Counted from the stretch's first letter, positions 1-8,782 are shown. The stretch is DNA of 64,000 nucleotides from Thermosyntropha lipolytica DSM 11003 (GCF_900129805.1 NZ_FQWY01000008.1:1-64000), one strand, 5' to 3'. Numbers and translations are program-made. The notes: generated from the letters alone by a model not told the origin.

Positions 1-1
1 A

Positions 2-286
2 GTAGAATGTGGATTTGTACAGGCAGATGCAGTATTTATAGATGCAACTTTAAGAGGCTTGAGGAAAGTAGGAGATTACCTCACGCTTCTGTTTGCCTGC
101 ATGAATTTAAAGAAGTTAGCCACCTGGAAAAGAAAACAGAAAGAACTCCCTCCGGCAACACCAGTATATGGTGTTTTTTTATTTTCAAATTTTGGCTTTT
201 GGTATATTTTACATATTATCTCGCATGTAAAAAAGAAAACCGCTTTTAGATTAGCACCTCTAAAAGCGGTTTTGTCTACAATCTGA
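2..286 (+). pseudogene. C-terminal end of a DDE transposase, cut by the window edge
   Basis: The open frame runs in from the left edge without a start and stops with TGA at 284-286. The segment with ATLRGLRKV followed about 20 residues later by NLKKLATWKRK resembles the C-terminus of IS1182/IS5-type transposases with a DDE domain, where an LRGLxKV...NLKKL pattern is common. About 45 further residues after this have no recognisable match and run into the recN terminator. The N-terminal two thirds lie outside the window, so it cannot be said whether the element is intact. I saw no clear terminal inverted repeat inside the window. Family assignment is by eye and moderately sure. Confidence 0.5.
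229..273 (-). terminator. Strong hairpin terminator at end of recN operon
   Basis: A perfect 15-bp inverted repeat (236-250 with 259-273, 8-nt loop) is followed on the minus strand by TTTTCTTTTTT. It lies about 30 nt past the recN stop, so it should end the long minus-strand operon. On the plus strand the run of T after the stem is short, so it is at best a weak terminator for the transposase remnant. Confidence 0.85.
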
Positions 287-310
287 AGCCTGAGGGGAAT
301 CCCTCAGGCT
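287..310 (-). terminator. Second hairpin overlapping the recN stop
   Basis: AGCCTGAGGG and CCCTCAGGCT form a perfect 10-bp stem with a 4-nt loop. The stem includes the recN stop codon. It has no T run directly after it, so it may protect the 3' end or pause polymerase just ahead of the main terminator at 229-273. Confidence 0.5.
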
Positions 311-1983
311 TCCAGTATAGCCCGGTCCAGCATTTCTCCGGCATGTTTTAAAGTAATCTCCGAATAGTTTTCTCCTCCCAGCATCCTGGCCAGCTCTTTG
401 ATCCTGCCGGCATAATCAAGTTTTTTAACCCGGGTAAAGGTTTGCCCGTTTTGCACTTCTTTTTCGATTAGATAATGCTTGTGGGCATAGCTAGCAATCT
501 GGGGCGAATGGGTAACCAGGATAACCTGATGGCTGCGGGAAAGCTCAGCTAGCTTTTTAGCCATAGCTGTAAGAGCAGTCCCTCCTACCCCTACATCGAT
601 CTCATCAAATATAAGGGTGGGAACTTCATAAGCCTCAGCCAGAGCTTTCTTTAAAGCCAGTATAAAGCGAGATATTTCTCCTCCCGACGCAATCCGGGAC
701 AAGGGTTTCATTTCTTCACCCGGATTGGGCGAAAACATGAATTCAGCTTTATCCAGGCCATCAGCGGAAAATTCTTCTCCTTTTTCCAGAACTACCGCAA
801 ATTTTATGTAAGGCATATTAAGCTCTTTTAATTCTTTATTAACTTTCTCTTCCAAAAGCTGCGCTCCTTTTTGCCTTATTCTGGTAAGTTCGTCAGCCAG
901 AGCAAGATACTCTTTTTCCACCAGGGCTATACTCTGAAGCAGGTCTTCCTGCCTTTCTTCTGCCCGGCTTAATCTTTCCCATTCCTTTTCTGCCCTGTCC
1001 AAAAAAGCAAGGATCTCAGCCACACTTCCTCCATATTTCTTTTTAAGTTTGCCTATCTCATACAGTCTGGCTTCTACCTCATCTACAAGGCCAGGTTCAA
1101 AATCTAAACTATCCCGGTAGCGGGAAAGTTCTTCGGCTATTTCCTGCAGGCTGTAATACACATCTTCCAGGCGGCGGCATAAACCTTCCAGAAAAGCGTC
1201 TTTTTTGCTTCCCTGCAGAATAGCAACAGCAGAAGCTATATTATCATAAGCACTGGAACTGTTTTCATCACTGTAAACCAGTTTTAAAACCTGATCAGCA
1301 GCTCTGGCCAGCATATGCGCATTGCGCATTTTCTCTGCCAGTTCGTTTAATTCTTCTTCCTCTCCCGGTTTTAAATCGGCCTTTTTTATCTCATTTATCT
1401 GAAAAGCCAGAAAATCAAGCTTCTGAGCCCTATCCTTTTCTTCCTGTTTTATCTCTTCCAGTTCTTTTATCTGGCGTCGATATTCTTTATAAACCTCTTT
1501 TATTCTGGCTCGCAAATCTTTAGCCTCAGGAACAAAGCTGTCGATATAGGTTAAATACTTCTCCGGACGCAGCATAGTTAAATGGTCATGCTGCAGATGC
1601 ATATCTACCAGCCAGGGAGCAATTTTGCGCAAAAAAGTTATATTAACCGTATGTCCATTTATGCGGGCTACGCTCCGCCCCTGGGGATACATTTCCCGGG
1701 TTATGATAAGGCTTTCATCTTCCTCTTCCATAAATCCATTTTCTTTAAGCATAGCTTTAAGTTCTTCACTTTCCAGACTGAAAACAGCTTCTACCACCGC
1801 TTTGCGGCTGTCGTCCTTTAAGAGATCGTTTCTTACCCTCTCCCCCATAATCAGTCCCAGGGCATCAATAATAATCGATTTACCGGCTCCGGTCTCCCCG
1901 GTTAATACATTAAGTCCTTTATCAAATTCCAGACGTAATTCATCGATAAGAATAAAATTGTTTATATATATTTCCTGCAGCAT
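304..1983 (-). CDS. recN: DNA repair protein RecN
   Basis: RecN is an SMC-like ATPase that acts at DNA double-strand breaks and supports RecA-dependent recombination in the cytoplasm. The N-terminus has the Walker A motif GETGAGKS at about residues 29-36. The middle is charged and coiled-coil like. The C-terminal part has the ABC signature ASGGE and the Walker B/D-loop LIFDEIDVGVGG at about residue 457, then a conserved VTHSPQ. The length of 559 residues is usual for the family. It is the last gene of the minus-strand run and follows argR by about 40 nt, an order (argR-recN) typical of Firmicutes. Two hairpins close the operon behind it. Confidence 0.97.
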   Translation of the reverse strand: MLQEIYINNFILIDELRLEFDKGLNVLTGETGAGKSIIIDALGLIMGERVRNDLLKDDSRKAVVEAVFSLESEELKAMLKENGFMEEEDESLIITREMYPQGRSVARINGHTVNITFLRKIAPWLVDMHLQHDHLTMLRPEKYLTYIDSFVPEAKDLRARIKEVYKEYRRQIKELEEIKQEEKDRAQKLDFLAFQINEIKKADLKPGEEEELNELAEKMRNAHMLARAADQVLKLVYSDENSSSAYDNIASAVAILQGSKKDAFLEGLCRRLEDVYYSLQEIAEELSRYRDSLDFEPGLVDEVEARLYEIGKLKKKYGGSVAEILAFLDRAEKEWERLSRAEERQEDLLQSIALVEKEYLALADELTRIRQKGAQLLEEKVNKELKELNMPYIKFAVVLEKGEEFSADGLDKAEFMFSPNPGEEMKPLSRIASGGEISRFILALKKALAEAYEVPTLIFDEIDVGVGGTALTAMAKKLAELSRSHQVILVTHSPQIASYAHKHYLIEKEVQNGQTFTRVKKLDYAGRIKELARMLGGENYSEITLKHAGEMLDRAILEA

Positions 1984-2026
1984 AAAAATCCCCTTCCACC
2001 TCTCCCCATATTCCCGGATTCCATTT

Positions 2027-2482
2027 CTAAACCGGCATGATAAAACTTCTGAATTCCGCGGCGATTTCTTCTGCTGCCTTCTCCGGTTTTACCACTACAA
2101 AAACCGTATCATCTCCGCCTACGGTACCTAAAATACGCGGATTATCATAATTATCGATGATAGAAGCAATCGACTGTGCAGCTCCGGGAAGGGTTTTGAC
2201 AACTACTATATTGCCACTATAATCGATGTTCACCACCGCATCAGCAAAAGCCCTTTTCATCCTTTCCTGAGAAGCAATAAGGGGCGCAGGAGCAGGCAGC
2301 GCATAGCGGTAACCTTCCTTATCAGGAATTTTAACCAGCTGCAACTCTTTTATATCCCGGGAAACCGTAGCCTGGGTAACATCAAAGCCGTTTTTCCTCA
2401 GGGCTTCACAAAGCTCTTCCTGGGTAGTTATACGCTGGTTGGATATTATATCTATTATGGCAAAATGCCTGCGGGCTTTCAT
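2027..2482 (-). CDS. argR: Arginine repressor ArgR
   Basis: ArgR is the arginine-dependent hexameric repressor of arginine biosynthesis. The N-terminal winged-helix region (TTQEELCEALRKNGF, then TQATVSRDIKEL) binds DNA, and the C-terminal GTVGGDDTVFVVV region binds arginine and forms the trimer interface. I place the start at the ATG at 2482 (MKARRHFAI, 151 residues), preceded by GGTGGTGG. A GTG six codons upstream at 2500 directly follows the stop of the previous gene and would add six atypical residues. The gene lies between mnmM/ytqB and recN, as in many Firmicutes, where ArgR (AhrC) is co-transcribed with recN. Confidence 0.95.
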   Translation of the reverse strand: MKARRHFAIIDIISNQRITTQEELCEALRKNGFDVTQATVSRDIKELQLVKIPDKEGYRYALPAPAPLIASQERMKRAFADAVVNIDYSGNIVVVKTLPGAAQSIASIIDNYDNPRILGTVGGDDTVFVVVKPEKAAEEIAAEFRSFIMPV

Positions 2483-2500
2483 ATTAACAGATACCACCAC

Positions 2501-3070
2501 CTATAACTTTTGTATCACCATTATACAGGGAGGTTTATTAACCTGATTTATAAACCTCGTTTCCCAGACTTCAAACCTTTGCTGGGGAAGAGAAATAAGA
2601 TAATCCCGGATAAGAAAAACCTCTTCTTCTCCTCCCTCATGTCCTGGATAACCTACCACGGTTATTACCCCTCCCGGGCTTAGAAGGTCAAGAGCAGCCT
2701 TTACTGCCCTTAAACTCTTTTCTCCTTCCGTTTTTACGGCATGATCTCCTCCTGGGAGATAACCTAGGTTAAACATGCAGGCTTTTACCTCTTCCTGCAC
2801 ATGATCCTTCATCCGGGCATGGTCTTCTTTTATAAGTATAACCCTTTTTTCCATCTGATGGGATTTTAATAAAGCATAAGTTGACTCTATAGCCTCTTCC
2901 TGAATATCAAAAGCCAGGACTTTTCCTTTTTCTCCTACCAGCCGGGCCAAAAAAAGCGTATCATGGCCGCGCCCACAGGTGGCATCAATTACGGTATCTC
3001 CTTCCTTTACCACCCCGCTCACTACCAGATGGGAAATGTTAACTGCGCTTTTAAGTGGCATCTTAAACAT
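2501..3070 (-). CDS. mnmM: YtqB/MnmM family SAM-dependent methyltransferase
   Basis: This is a small class I methyltransferase of 189 residues. It has the SAM motif DATCGRGHDT near residue 29 and the family motif FNLGYLPGGDH near residue 100. The family was long annotated as putative rRNA methylase (YtqB). In Bacillus the member has been assigned as MnmM, which methylates 5-aminomethyl-2-thiouridine at the tRNA wobble position. That role is taken from the family and is not proven here. The stop codon is immediately followed by the argR ribosome-binding region, and nadK ends 12 nt upstream, so translation is likely coupled. Confidence 0.85.
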   Translation of the reverse strand: MFKMPLKSAVNISHLVVSGVVKEGDTVIDATCGRGHDTLFLARLVGEKGKVLAFDIQEEAIESTYALLKSHQMEKRVILIKEDHARMKDHVQEEVKACMFNLGYLPGGDHAVKTEGEKSLRAVKAALDLLSPGGVITVVGYPGHEGGEEEVFLIRDYLISLPQQRFEVWETRFINQVNKPPCIMVIQKL

Positions 3071-3082
3071 AAATCTTTCCTT

Positions 3083-3889
3083 TTACACCCTCCCTAACCG
3101 CTCATCAAAATGGTGAAAAAAAGAAGGTTTTTTTATATTTAAAAGCCTCAGCTTATAATCTGCCTTTTGGACAATAATCTCATCCCCGGGCAAAAGATCC
3201 ACATTGATCTGCCCGTCAGCACACAATATTTCTTCTCCATTTCCGGTATTTTTTAAAGCCAAAACCCGATCTCCTCTTACTACCAGAGGACGGCGTGCCA
3301 AAACATAAGAAGAAACAGGAGTTATGACCAGAGCTTCCATTTCCGGTTCCAAAACCGGCCCTCCTGCGGAAAGGGAATAAGCTGTCGTGCCGGTAGGGGT
3401 AGCTATTATAACCCCATCTCCCTTATAATCGGCGATTTTTTCTCTTTCTATGTACAGGGGAAGCGACAGGAGTCTTGGTACTTTGGTGCGCACTACCACC
3501 TCATTTAAGGCCCCAAGTTCTTTATACAAAGTACCATCTCTATATACCAGCGCTTTTAGCATCATCCGCTCATCAACTGTATAATCCCCGCGGACAAACT
3601 TTTCTAAACAGGTTTCTATTTCCTCAACTTTAATATGGCTTAAAAAGCCAACTGTCCCCATATTTACCCCTAAAAGCGGCACCTTAAACCTTGCATACTG
3701 TCTGGCAGCCCTTAAAATGGTGCCATCTCCCCCCAAAACCATTATGATATCCACATCTTCAAGTTGAGGCAAGGCTTCGCCATTATCTACTTCCACCCGG
3801 CACCCTTGGCTTAAAAGTTTTTTAGCTACCTCCTGGGCCATAATTTCGGTATTTTCTTTAAAACGGTTATTAACCAAAAGAATTTTCAC
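3083..3889 (-). CDS. nadK: NAD kinase
   Basis: The enzyme phosphorylates NAD to NADP with ATP or polyphosphate. The sequence shows the diagnostic GGDGT motif at about residues 54-58, then NMGTVGFL, and the TPTGTTAYSLSAGGP active-site segment in the second domain. The length of 268 residues is typical of Gram-positive NadK. It sits one base after tlyA in the operon order dxs-tlyA-nadK-mnmM-argR-recN, a common Firmicute arrangement. Confidence 0.97.
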   Translation of the reverse strand: MKILLVNNRFKENTEIMAQEVAKKLLSQGCRVEVDNGEALPQLEDVDIIMVLGGDGTILRAARQYARFKVPLLGVNMGTVGFLSHIKVEEIETCLEKFVRGDYTVDERMMLKALVYRDGTLYKELGALNEVVVRTKVPRLLSLPLYIEREKIADYKGDGVIIATPTGTTAYSLSAGGPVLEPEMEALVITPVSSYVLARRPLVVRGDRVLALKNTGNGEEILCADGQINVDLLPGDEIIVQKADYKLRLLNIKKPSFFHHFDERLGRV

Positions 3890-3890
3890 C

Positions 3891-4700
3891 TTAATGCCCT
3901 CCCAGCTCGCTGTGCGCTGCGGCCACCACTGATTTTATCTCTTTTGCCATGTCCGGTAGAACAGCTTCTTTCCGGCTCAGTTTTATAAAATATTCGATAT
4001 TCCCCTGGGGACCAGTGATGGGAGAATAAGTTATCCCTGTACAGTTTAAACCTTCATCTAAAGCCCCTTTAATACACCGGTACAAAACTTCTTCATGTAC
4101 CCGAGGATCCCTTACAACCCCTTTTTTGCCTACCTTTTCTCTCCCCGCTTCAAACTGAGGTTTGATGAGTGATACTATCAATCCTTCAGGCTGGATTAAA
4201 TTTTTCACCACCGGAAAAACCAGGAGGGTAGATATAAAAGAAACATCAATCGTTACAATATCCACCAGCTCCCCCAGATCATCCAGGGTAAGATATCGCA
4301 CATTAGTCTTTTCCATATTTATAACCCGGGGATCATTGCGTAAAGACCAGTCCAGCTGGCCATAGCCTACATCCACAGCATATACCTTGCGGGCTCCATG
4401 CTGTAAGGCACAATCTGTATAACCGCCGGTAGAAGCACCTACATCCAGGACTACCTTGTCTTTAAAATCAATGCCGAATACCTTTATCGCCTTTTCCAGC
4501 TTTAAGCCTCCCCGGCTTACATAGACAGGTCCCTTTCTCTGTAAAAGAATTTGACCATCTTCTTCTACCAGAGTACCTGGTTTATCTATTCTTACGCCAT
4601 TTACCAGCACTTCTCCTGCTAAAATTAAAGCCCTGGCTTTTTCCCGGCTCGTTACCATTCCTTTTTCTACCATAAGCACATCTAATCTAACTTTGGCCAA
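3891..4700 (-). CDS. tlyA: TlyA family rRNA 2'-O-methyltransferase/hemolysin
   Basis: The protein has an N-terminal S4 RNA-binding domain (RLDVLMVEKG, then SREKARALILAGEVLVNG) and a C-terminal FtsJ-like methyltransferase domain (VVLDVGASTGGYTDCAL and KPQFEAGREKVGKKGV). Characterised family members methylate riboses in 16S and 23S rRNA; the hemolysin label is historical. I prefer the TTG start at 4700, with GGGAG upstream, which gives LAKVRLDVL, the usual N-terminus. The frame stays open to 4730. The start lies inside the dxs 3' end, so translation is probably coupled. Confidence 0.93.
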   Translation of the reverse strand: MAKVRLDVLMVEKGMVTSREKARALILAGEVLVNGVRIDKPGTLVEEDGQILLQRKGPVYVSRGGLKLEKAIKVFGIDFKDKVVLDVGASTGGYTDCALQHGARKVYAVDVGYGQLDWSLRNDPRVINMEKTNVRYLTLDDLGELVDIVTIDVSFISTLLVFPVVKNLIQPEGLIVSLIKPQFEAGREKVGKKGVVRDPRVHEEVLYRCIKGALDEGLNCTGITYSPITGPQGNIEYFIKLSRKEAVLPDMAKEIKSVVAAAHSELGGH

Positions 4701-6600
4701 ACCGGAACAACTCCCATTTTTTATAATCAAGCAAGTCCGGCCAGCGGCTTGCTATACTTTCCGCTACGGAAACCGGGTTCATACCTATATATTCCCACAA
4801 TACCTCCACTTTTCCGTGGTCGATAAATTCGTCCGGAACTCCTATACGCATAACATCAGCTTCTATTCCATTATCAGCCAGTATTTCCAGAACGCTGCTG
4901 CCAAATCCTCCCGCCAGGCAGCCCTCTTCAATAGTAACTAATCTTTTCACTTTCTTAGCCATTTTTATAAACTGTTCCTCATCCAGCGGCTTTATAAAGC
5001 GGGCATCCACCAGATAAACTTCAACCCCTTTTTCCTGCAGGAGTTTTACTACATCCCGGGCAATGCTCATTCCCCGCCCTACTGCAATTATTCCTAAATC
5101 CTTCCCTTCCTGCAGTAGCCTGCTTTTTCCTGGCGCGATTATATTTCTATTTTCCTCAATCCTTACCCCTTCTCCTACCCCGCGCGGATACCTTACTGCT
5201 ACCGGCATATCAAGGGTAAAAGCCGTTTCCAGCATATCTAAAAATTCATTTTCATCCGCAGGAGCCATTATAACCAGGTTAGGAATACTGCGCAGATACG
5301 AAATGTCAAAAACCCCGTGATGGGTAGGACCATCCTCCCCTACCAGCCCGGCCCGGTCAATGGCAAATACCACCGGAAGCCTTTGCAGGGCTACATCGTG
5401 TATAATCTGGTCATATGCCCGCTGCAGAAAAGTAGAATAAATAGCAACTACCGGGCGCAAGCCCCCTCTGGCCATCCCGGCAGCCAGAGTCACCGCATGC
5501 TGTTCACAAATGCCTACATCAAAAAAGCGATCCGGAAACTTTTTGGCAAAAGATTCAAGACCTGTTCCTCCCGCCATAGCTGCAGTTATAGCTACGATAT
5601 TTCTATCCTGCTCAGCCTTGGTTACGATAAATTCGCTGAATATTTCCGTATAAGTCTTTACCGTTTTCTTTATGGGACTTCCTGTATCCACATCAAAAGG
5701 GCCAATACCGTGGAAAATATCAGGATTACGGCGGGCAGGTTCATATCCGCGGCCTTTTTCGGTTATAGCATGGATGAGCACCGGCCCTTTCATCTTCTTA
5801 GCATTGGCCAGTACCAGGGTAAGTTCATGCAGGTCATGGCCGTTAACCGGCCCTATATAAGTAAAGCCAAGTTCTTCAAAAAAAACCCCGGGCACCATTA
5901 TATATTTTACCATATCTTTGACTCTGCCAGCAGCCCGGGCAATATTAGGCCCTATACCCGGAATCTTGTGTAATACGGTTTCAATCTCTTCCTTGGTACG
6001 AAAATACGAAGGCTGGGTACGAAGGCGGTTTAAGTAGCTTGATAAAGCACCTACATTTTTAGAAATAGACATTTCATTATCATTGAGAACTACCAGAATA
6101 TCAGTTCCCGCATGTCCGGCATGGTTCAAAGCTTCAAAGGCCATGCCTCCAGTAAGAGCCCCATCACCTATAACCGCAACTACCGAATACTTTTCCCCTT
6201 TAAGATCCCGGGCCAAAGCTAATCCTAAAGCAGCGGAAATCGAGGTGCTGCTGTGTCCGGTATTAAAAACATCATGCGCGGATTCTTCATATTTGGGGAA
6301 ACCGCTTAGCCCCCCATACTGCCTTAAAGTAGGCATTTTGTCTTTACGTCCGGTCAATATTTTATGCACATAGCTCTGATGGCCTACATCCCAAATAATT
6401 TTGTCCACCGGCGAATTAAAAACATAATGCAGGGCTAAAGTAAGCTCAACTACCCCCAGATTGGCAGCCAGATGTCCTCCACACTGGGAAACCGTGTGGA
6501 CCAAAAGTTCCCTTATTTCTTCTGCCAGCTTGTTCATCATAGGAATATTGAGTTTTTTTAAGTCTCCAGGTGAATTTATCCCGTCTATTATTCTGGGCAT
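4687..6600 (-). CDS. dxs: 1-deoxy-D-xylulose-5-phosphate synthase
   Basis: Dxs condenses pyruvate and glyceraldehyde-3-phosphate to DXP, the first step of the MEP isoprenoid route. Thiamine-diphosphate binding is shown by GDGALTGG and NDNEMSISKNVG in the N-terminal half. The transketolase central domain carries GICEQHAVTLAAG and DRAGLVGEDGPTHHG. I choose the ATG at 6600 (MPRIIDGINSP, 637 residues), which has AGAAGG at a good distance; a GTG at 6612 lies too close to that site. It overlaps or abuts oapA and is downstream of ispA, so the pathway's first enzyme and a late prenyl synthase are in one operon flanking the OLE RNA. Confidence 0.97.
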   Translation of the reverse strand: MPRIIDGINSPGDLKKLNIPMMNKLAEEIRELLVHTVSQCGGHLAANLGVVELTLALHYVFNSPVDKIIWDVGHQSYVHKILTGRKDKMPTLRQYGGLSGFPKYEESAHDVFNTGHSSTSISAALGLALARDLKGEKYSVVAVIGDGALTGGMAFEALNHAGHAGTDILVVLNDNEMSISKNVGALSSYLNRLRTQPSYFRTKEEIETVLHKIPGIGPNIARAAGRVKDMVKYIMVPGVFFEELGFTYIGPVNGHDLHELTLVLANAKKMKGPVLIHAITEKGRGYEPARRNPDIFHGIGPFDVDTGSPIKKTVKTYTEIFSEFIVTKAEQDRNIVAITAAMAGGTGLESFAKKFPDRFFDVGICEQHAVTLAAGMARGGLRPVVAIYSTFLQRAYDQIIHDVALQRLPVVFAIDRAGLVGEDGPTHHGVFDISYLRSIPNLVIMAPADENEFLDMLETAFTLDMPVAVRYPRGVGEGVRIEENRNIIAPGKSRLLQEGKDLGIIAVGRGMSIARDVVKLLQEKGVEVYLVDARFIKPLDEEQFIKMAKKVKRLVTIEEGCLAGGFGSSVLEILADNGIEADVMRIGVPDEFIDHGKVEVLWEYIGMNPVSVAESIASRWPDLLDYKKWELFRFGQS

Positions 6601-6608
6601 TAGCGCTA

Positions 6609-7181
6609 TCACCTTCTATTAGAAAATAATTCTAATCCAGTAATTCTTTCCCACCAGTTTATAATAAGAGCCACCCTGAAAATAATATTATCCGCATGGC
6701 TTAAGGCTATACTTTTTCCCACCGCTTTTCCTCCTACGGTCAAAGCAGCAATGAAACTGGTCATCAAAGCCCCCAGCAAGACAGTATTAGTTAAATCTAA
6801 TACATCCACCAGGCTTATAACTATTCCTGCCCCTATGGCTCCACTTAAAGTACCGGCTACATCTCCTACCACATCATTACAAAAATTAGCTACTATATCG
6901 GCATTGCGTATGAGCTTCACCGCCTGTTTGGCCCCAGGCACTTTTTTAGCCGCTTTAGCATTAAAAGGAGGCAGATCAGCAGCGGTAGCCGCTGTTCCTA
7001 CTATATCAAAACATATACCGGTAAAAATAACTAAAAATAATAAAATAATAGCCAGTATTACACTATTTACTGCCCTTACCAGAGCTTCCGAACCCAGGCT
7101 AATGACAAGGGCAATAAAAAAGGTAAAAAAGGCTACTATTAAACCGGAAAGCAGATTTTCCCTTTGTATGTATCTTCGCAA
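6609..7181 (-). CDS. oapA: OLE-associated membrane protein OapA
   Basis: This is a 190-residue integral membrane protein with four hydrophobic segments, at about residues 10-32, 36-58, 112-130 and 133-155. Between segments 2 and 3 is a conserved polar stretch with KKVPGAKQAVKLIRNADIVANF, which includes the RNAD (RxxD) motif. OLE-associated proteins of this size with four membrane spans and an RxxD motif bind OLE RNA and carry it to the membrane; the gene normally lies directly beside the RNA gene. Both features fit here. The start is a TTG at 7181 with GGAGG 10 nt upstream, right after the T run that ends the RNA. No hit was computed; the call rests on size, topology, motif and place. Confidence 0.85.
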   Translation of the reverse strand: MRRYIQRENLLSGLIVAFFTFFIALVISLGSEALVRAVNSVILAIILLFLVIFTGICFDIVGTAATAADLPPFNAKAAKKVPGAKQAVKLIRNADIVANFCNDVVGDVAGTLSGAIGAGIVISLVDVLDLTNTVLLGALMTSFIAALTVGGKAVGKSIALSHADNIIFRVALIINWWERITGLELFSNRR

Positions 7182-7200
7182 TTTTTCGCTTCCTCCAGAT

Positions 7201-7794
7201 AAAAAAAAACGGTTCTGGCAAAAGGTTGTTTATCGAGTAAACGCTGCGACATAGGTCCAGTAGGTTTTCCCAGCGGGTCTCCCATTTGTTGCCAAATGGG
7301 CGGTTTCCCTTTATGCCCGCTTCACCGCGTCACCGCAAGTGAGACTGGATTACCACTAAGTACGCACTTTAATCCTCGATAAACCGCGCAAAAATGCGCA
7401 CAGTCTAGGAGTTTTCCTCAACAACCCTACTTGGTGTCTAGCCTCTTTTGCAGCAGACGGTTTCAAAACAGGCAGCAGTATCCTGGCCAAGATACTGCCA
7501 CCTACCAGGTTTATCCGCCGCCACCACTCAAGGCAGGCTACACTGCACCCAGCTTTAACCGAATGCAGGTTTTCTCACCACCTTGCGGTGATGAGCCTCC
7601 GCGAACATAGGGGTCATGTCCGCATGCCATTGCGGATTGCCCCTATATTCTTAACTCCCAGCACTGACCCCTGACTGGGCGTCAAAAGCCAGTACCAGAA
7701 GCTTCATCGATGTGCCCTTAACGGATTTTTAGGCCCGTCTTCGACACCAAAAGGGTTGACTAGAATACTGCAACCTTTTGCCAGCTACGGTTCG
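7201..7794 (-). ncRNA. ole: OLE RNA (ornate, large, extremophilic)
   Basis: The ispA-oapA gap of about 690 nt has no convincing protein gene but is rich in structure. On the minus strand the 5' and 3' ends pair perfectly over 14 bp (7771-7784 with 7215-7228), enclosing about 540 nt, and nine T at 7201-7209 close it. Inside are stable hairpins: 7281-7300 (8-bp stem, GCAA loop), 7574-7595 (9 bp, GCAA loop), nested stems at 7607-7646 and a stem at 7657-7679. Size, the ispA-RNA-oapA-dxs order and the four-span membrane protein next to it match OLE RNA, known from extremophilic and anaerobic Firmicutes and linked to membrane stress, ethanol and cold tolerance. An extended -10 site lies just upstream. 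RNase P and tmRNA were considered and do not fit. Confidence 0.87.
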
Positions 7795-7800
7795 ATTAAT

Positions 7801-7809
7801 ATTATACCA
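7801..7809 (-). promoter_or_regulatory. Extended -10 promoter for OLE RNA
   Basis: On the minus strand TATAAT occupies 7806-7801 and is preceded by TGG, giving the extended -10 form TGnTATAAT. No good -35 box is visible upstream, where the sequence is AT-rich. Transcription would begin at about 7794, ten bases before the closing helix of the RNA, which fits the RNA ends well. The RNA could therefore be made apart from the ispA message as well as with it. Confidence 0.6.
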
Positions 7810-7867
7810 TAATTTATAAATAATTGTTGAGAGATGTATTTTAACATATTGCGCAAATAAAAGCAAA

Positions 7868-8782
7868 CTAATAATTGCGATACAGTACAAAACAGGCAAG
7901 CTGCCGCAGAAACTCAGCTTCCTCCCCAAAATCACGCAAACTGTCAATACATTCCTCTATTCTTTCTTCGGCCATATCCCATGCCTTTTCTATACCAAAA
8001 AGGCTTACATAAGTAGTGCGCCTGTTTTTCTCATCACTGCCTATCGGCTTGCCTGTAATATTCTGGTCTCCTTTTACATCCAGGATATCATCTGTTATCT
8101 GAAATGCCAGACCAAAATTATAAGCATAATCTTCCAGGCACTGGAGCTTATCCTCGGGCATCCCCTGTAATATAGCTCCTGCTTTCAAAGAAGCCTTAAA
8201 AAGCTCTCCTGTTTTAAGCCTGTGCATCGTCTTTAAGGTAGCATAGTCTATTTTTTTCCCTTCGGTTCCCAGGTCTATAACCTGTCCTCCAATCATACCC
8301 CTGCTGCCTGCGGCTTCCGCTACCTCTGCTATGGCTCGGGCCACGTTTTGCGGCATAATTCCCGGCACTTCAGCATTACAGGCCATAAGTTCAAAAGCAG
8401 CTGTAAGAAGAGCATCTCCGGTTAAAATAGCTACCGCATCACCATATACCTTATGGCAGGTAGGCTTTCCTCTCCGAAAATCATCATTGTCCATAGCCGG
8501 AAGGTCATCATGTACCAGGGAATAACAGTGAATCATCTCCACCGCACAGGCAGTCAGAACTACATCTTCCGGCTTCCCCCCTGCCAGCCTGGCCCCTTCC
8601 AAAACTAAAATAGGCCTTATCCTTTTTCCCCCGTTAAAAAGGGCATAATGCATGGCTTCATGTATAATAGGAGGATAGCCTTTTATCCTGGCAAAAGAAT
8701 CATGTAAACATCGCTCTACATAACTTTGTTTTTCCTTAAACATCTGCTGGAATAAGTTTTCATTAAAAGCTATCCTTTTCAT
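7868..8782 (-). CDS. ispA: Farnesyl diphosphate synthase (polyprenyl synthetase)
   Basis: The enzyme joins isopentenyl diphosphate units to allylic diphosphates to make FPP, or a related short prenyl diphosphate. The first aspartate-rich motif is in HDDLPAMDNDDFRRG at about residue 90, and the second is QITDDILDVKGD at about residue 235. The length of 304 residues is usual for bacterial IspA. The product length cannot be told from sequence by eye. It overlaps xseB by 4 nt (ATGA), showing translational coupling, and the OLE promoter and RNA follow its stop. Confidence 0.95.
   Translation of the reverse strand: MKRIAFNENLFQQMFKEKQSYVERCLHDSFARIKGYPPIIHEAMHYALFNGGKRIRPILVLEGARLAGGKPEDVVLTACAVEMIHCYSLVHDDLPAMDNDDFRRGKPTCHKVYGDAVAILTGDALLTAAFELMACNAEVPGIMPQNVARAIAEVAEAAGSRGMIGGQVIDLGTEGKKIDYATLKTMHRLKTGELFKASLKAGAILQGMPEDKLQCLEDYAYNFGLAFQITDDILDVKGDQNITGKPIGSDEKNRRTTYVSLFGIEKAWDMAEERIEECIDSLRDFGEEAEFLRQLACFVLYRNY

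Noticed and set aside
1625-2131. 168-residue plus-strand frame
   Set aside because: It is antisense to recN and argR with no plausible protein character.
5317-5973. 218-residue plus-strand frame
   Set aside because: Antisense to dxs; low-complexity shadow of the real gene.
7201-7794. RNase P or tmRNA as identity of the structured RNA
   Set aside because: A GAGGAAAACTCC segment recalls RNase P, but it is in the middle, the ACAGAAA element is missing, and no tmRNA ends are present. Length and neighbours fit OLE.
7780-7800. GGTTCGAT resembling a tRNA T-loop
   Set aside because: No cloverleaf can be formed around it.
7729-7947. 72-residue minus-strand frame across the OLE promoter and the ispA end
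   Set aside because: It overlaps ispA out of frame and the RNA gene, has no family resemblance and no sensible ribosome site.
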